From: Actinomycetes bacterium
Lineage (GTDB): Bacteria; Actinomycetota; Actinomycetes; Actinomycetales; Cellulomonadaceae
DNA: 6,473 nucleotides
Direction of reading: 5' to 3'
Assembly (NCBI GenBank): GCA_023430425.1
Contig: JAEZAR010000041.1
Location: 1 to 6,473, forward strand
Shown here: piece by piece, positions 5,423 through 6,473 of the stretch
Numbering within the stretch: the stretch's first letter is position 1
Layout of the letters: every line of letters starts with the position of its first letter
Translations under genes and position numbers: made by a program
The notes under the pieces: generated by a model
What the model was told of the DNA's origin: nothing
Databases searched by the model: none
Seen by the model: the letters and a program-made list of their open reading frames with translations, nothing else

Positions 5423-6473
5423 TCACTGGTAGCTGACGAACACCGGCGTCGGCTGCACCTGGTAGGTCTGCGCGGGCGTGGCCATGGGCACGTCCTCGTC
5501 GATGAAGTTCTTCCAGCCCCAGACGACGCCGGGCGGGGCGCCGAGCTGCAGGTTCGCCCAGGTCCCGGCCTTGGCGCCCTGGCTCCCCTGGCCGTCGACG
5601 TGCAGGAGCACCTGGACGGCCGGGTCCGTCGTGGTGACCAGCTCGCGCCCGACCACCATGCGCTGCATGAACTGGTGCAGGATGAGCAGCTTCTGCGGCA
5701 GGCGGTGCGTGCGCGTGAGCTCCCCGAGGTAGCCCACGACGGCGTTCACCTCGTCGACGTGGACGGAGCCGATCTGGCGCAGGTGCACCTGGTCGGGCCC
5801 GAGCCGCCACTCCGGGTCGAGCGCGAGCCCGACGTTCGGGTAGAGCAGGAGGGGCTCGTACAGACGCGCCTGGGTGAGGAAGTCCGTCCGCCCGGGCTGG
5901 AGGTCGAGGACGACGTACACGCCCGCCTCCAGGGCAGCCTCGACCCAGGGCACGAAGCGCTCGACCGGGAGCTCGTTGGAGTAGTTGCCGTCGTCGCCCG
6001 CGGGCCGGTCCGCGATGGTCACGATCATCTCGAAGGCGGGCACGACGACGTCGGTCGTCAGCGCCTGGTACTCCGCGGCGAGCCCGCGCGCCCGCTCGAT
6101 GCTCGCCGCGACGTCCTGCTCGCCGAGGAGCCCGAGGGCGGGCACGCCCGGTGACCCGTACAGGGCGACGAACCGGCGACCCGGCACGAGCACCTGACCG
6201 CCGCCGGGCAGCTCGACGCCGGTCGCCGCGGTGGCCGCCCGCCACTCGAGGTCCTCCGCGGTGCCGAACCCCCCGCCCAGCCCGACGACGGTGGTCGCCC
6301 CGGCCGCGGCGAGGGCCTGCACGTCCTCGGACCGGACCCGCGGGTCACCGCTGGGCACGACGAGGACGTCGACGCCCGCCGCGCGGGCCGTGGCGACCGC
6401 GGGCAGCTCCTCGGGCGCACCGGTCGTGAGCACGAGGCCGCCCTCCGGCGCGTCCGGGAGCTCGGTGCGCGGC
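5423..6473 (-). CDS. Conserved-looking protein of unknown function, C-terminal part (5' partial)
   Basis: The frame is open to the right window edge, so the N-terminus is missing; about 350 residues are visible. A GTG at 6433 is in frame, but the codons upstream of it keep reading as ordinary protein (RTELPDAPEGGLV), so it is not the start. The first part (LTTGAPEELPAVATARAAG, VVGLGGGFG) looks like alternating alpha/beta structure. It faintly recalls cell-wall-binding repeat 2 proteins, in whose C-termini I have seen similar sequence, though I cannot verify this. The rest alternates hydrophobic strands and helices: VVPAFEMIVTIA, GVYVVLDLQPGRTDF, VGLALDPEWRLGPDQV, KLLILHQFMQRMV, VQVLLHVDGQG and GVVWGWKNF. 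This order suggests a TIM-barrel-like domain, with acidic residues after strands as in glycoside hydrolases. Function is unknown, and secretion cannot be judged. It is convergent with the 53-residue ORF, with no gap. Confidence 0.85.
   Translation of the reverse strand, partial: PRTELPDAPEGGLVLTTGAPEELPAVATARAAGVDVLVVPSGDPRVRSEDVQALAAAGATTVVGLGGGFGTAEDLEWRAATAATGVELPGGGQVLVPGRRFVALYGSPGVPALGLLGEQDVAASIERARGLAAEYQALTTDVVVPAFEMIVTIADRPAGDDGNYSNELPVERFVPWVEAALEAGVYVVLDLQPGRTDFLTQARLYEPLLLYPNVGLALDPEWRLGPDQVHLRQIGSVHVDEVNAVVGYLGELTRTHRLPQKLLILHQFMQRMVVGRELVTTTDPAVQVLLHVDGQGSQGAKAGTWANLQLGAPPGVVWGWKNFIDEDVPMATPAQTYQVQPTPVFVSYQ

Overview
The window is very GC-rich, tightly packed DNA. Codons are GC-rich at the third position, GTG starts are used, and the protein families resemble those of motile, high-GC Gram-positive bacteria. 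I infer an actinobacterium, possibly of the Cellulomonas or a related lineage; the genus is a guess from family resemblance, not a search.

Positions 1-4309 (+ strand) hold a chemotaxis operon. It begins with the C-terminal signalling domain of a methyl-accepting chemotaxis protein (MCP, cut by the window edge). Then come cheB (receptor methylesterase), cheR (receptor methyltransferase), a cheY, a cheX-type CheY-P phosphatase, a second cheY, and a last gene that I read as a divergent CheX/CheC-like protein. Genes from cheB onward overlap by 4 bp (GTGA or ATGA) or lie 2 bp apart, so translation is probably coupled throughout. CheR and CheB set receptor methylation. The two CheY proteins carry the phosphoryl signal, and each is followed directly by a phosphatase-like gene, as if a cheY-cheX module had been duplicated. 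cheA, cheW and cheD are not in the window and may lie upstream.

Positions 4335-4994 (- strand) hold an M15-family zinc peptidoglycan peptidase, convergent with the operon. It has no signal peptide. Its N-terminus (an SRIAxIQSRIA heptad-like stretch, then an Ala/Pro/Thr-rich linker) resembles cell-wall hydrolases found in actinobacterial flagellar clusters.

Positions 4995-5260 form a divergent intergenic region. It contains a weak flagellar-sigma-like promoter candidate, a strong 8-bp inverted repeat (5141-5160) and a clear cyclic di-GMP class I (GEMM-I) riboswitch (about 5166-5263). The riboswitch's closing helix can pair with the AUG of a 53-residue ORF of unknown function (5261-5422, + strand). 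That ORF ends back-to-back with the next gene, both stop codons lying in one TGATCA palindrome.

Positions 5423-6473 (- strand) hold the C-terminal part of a large conserved-looking protein of unknown function whose N-terminus lies outside the window. Overall this looks like the edge of a motility/chemotaxis island, with c-di-GMP control of one small gene at its border.
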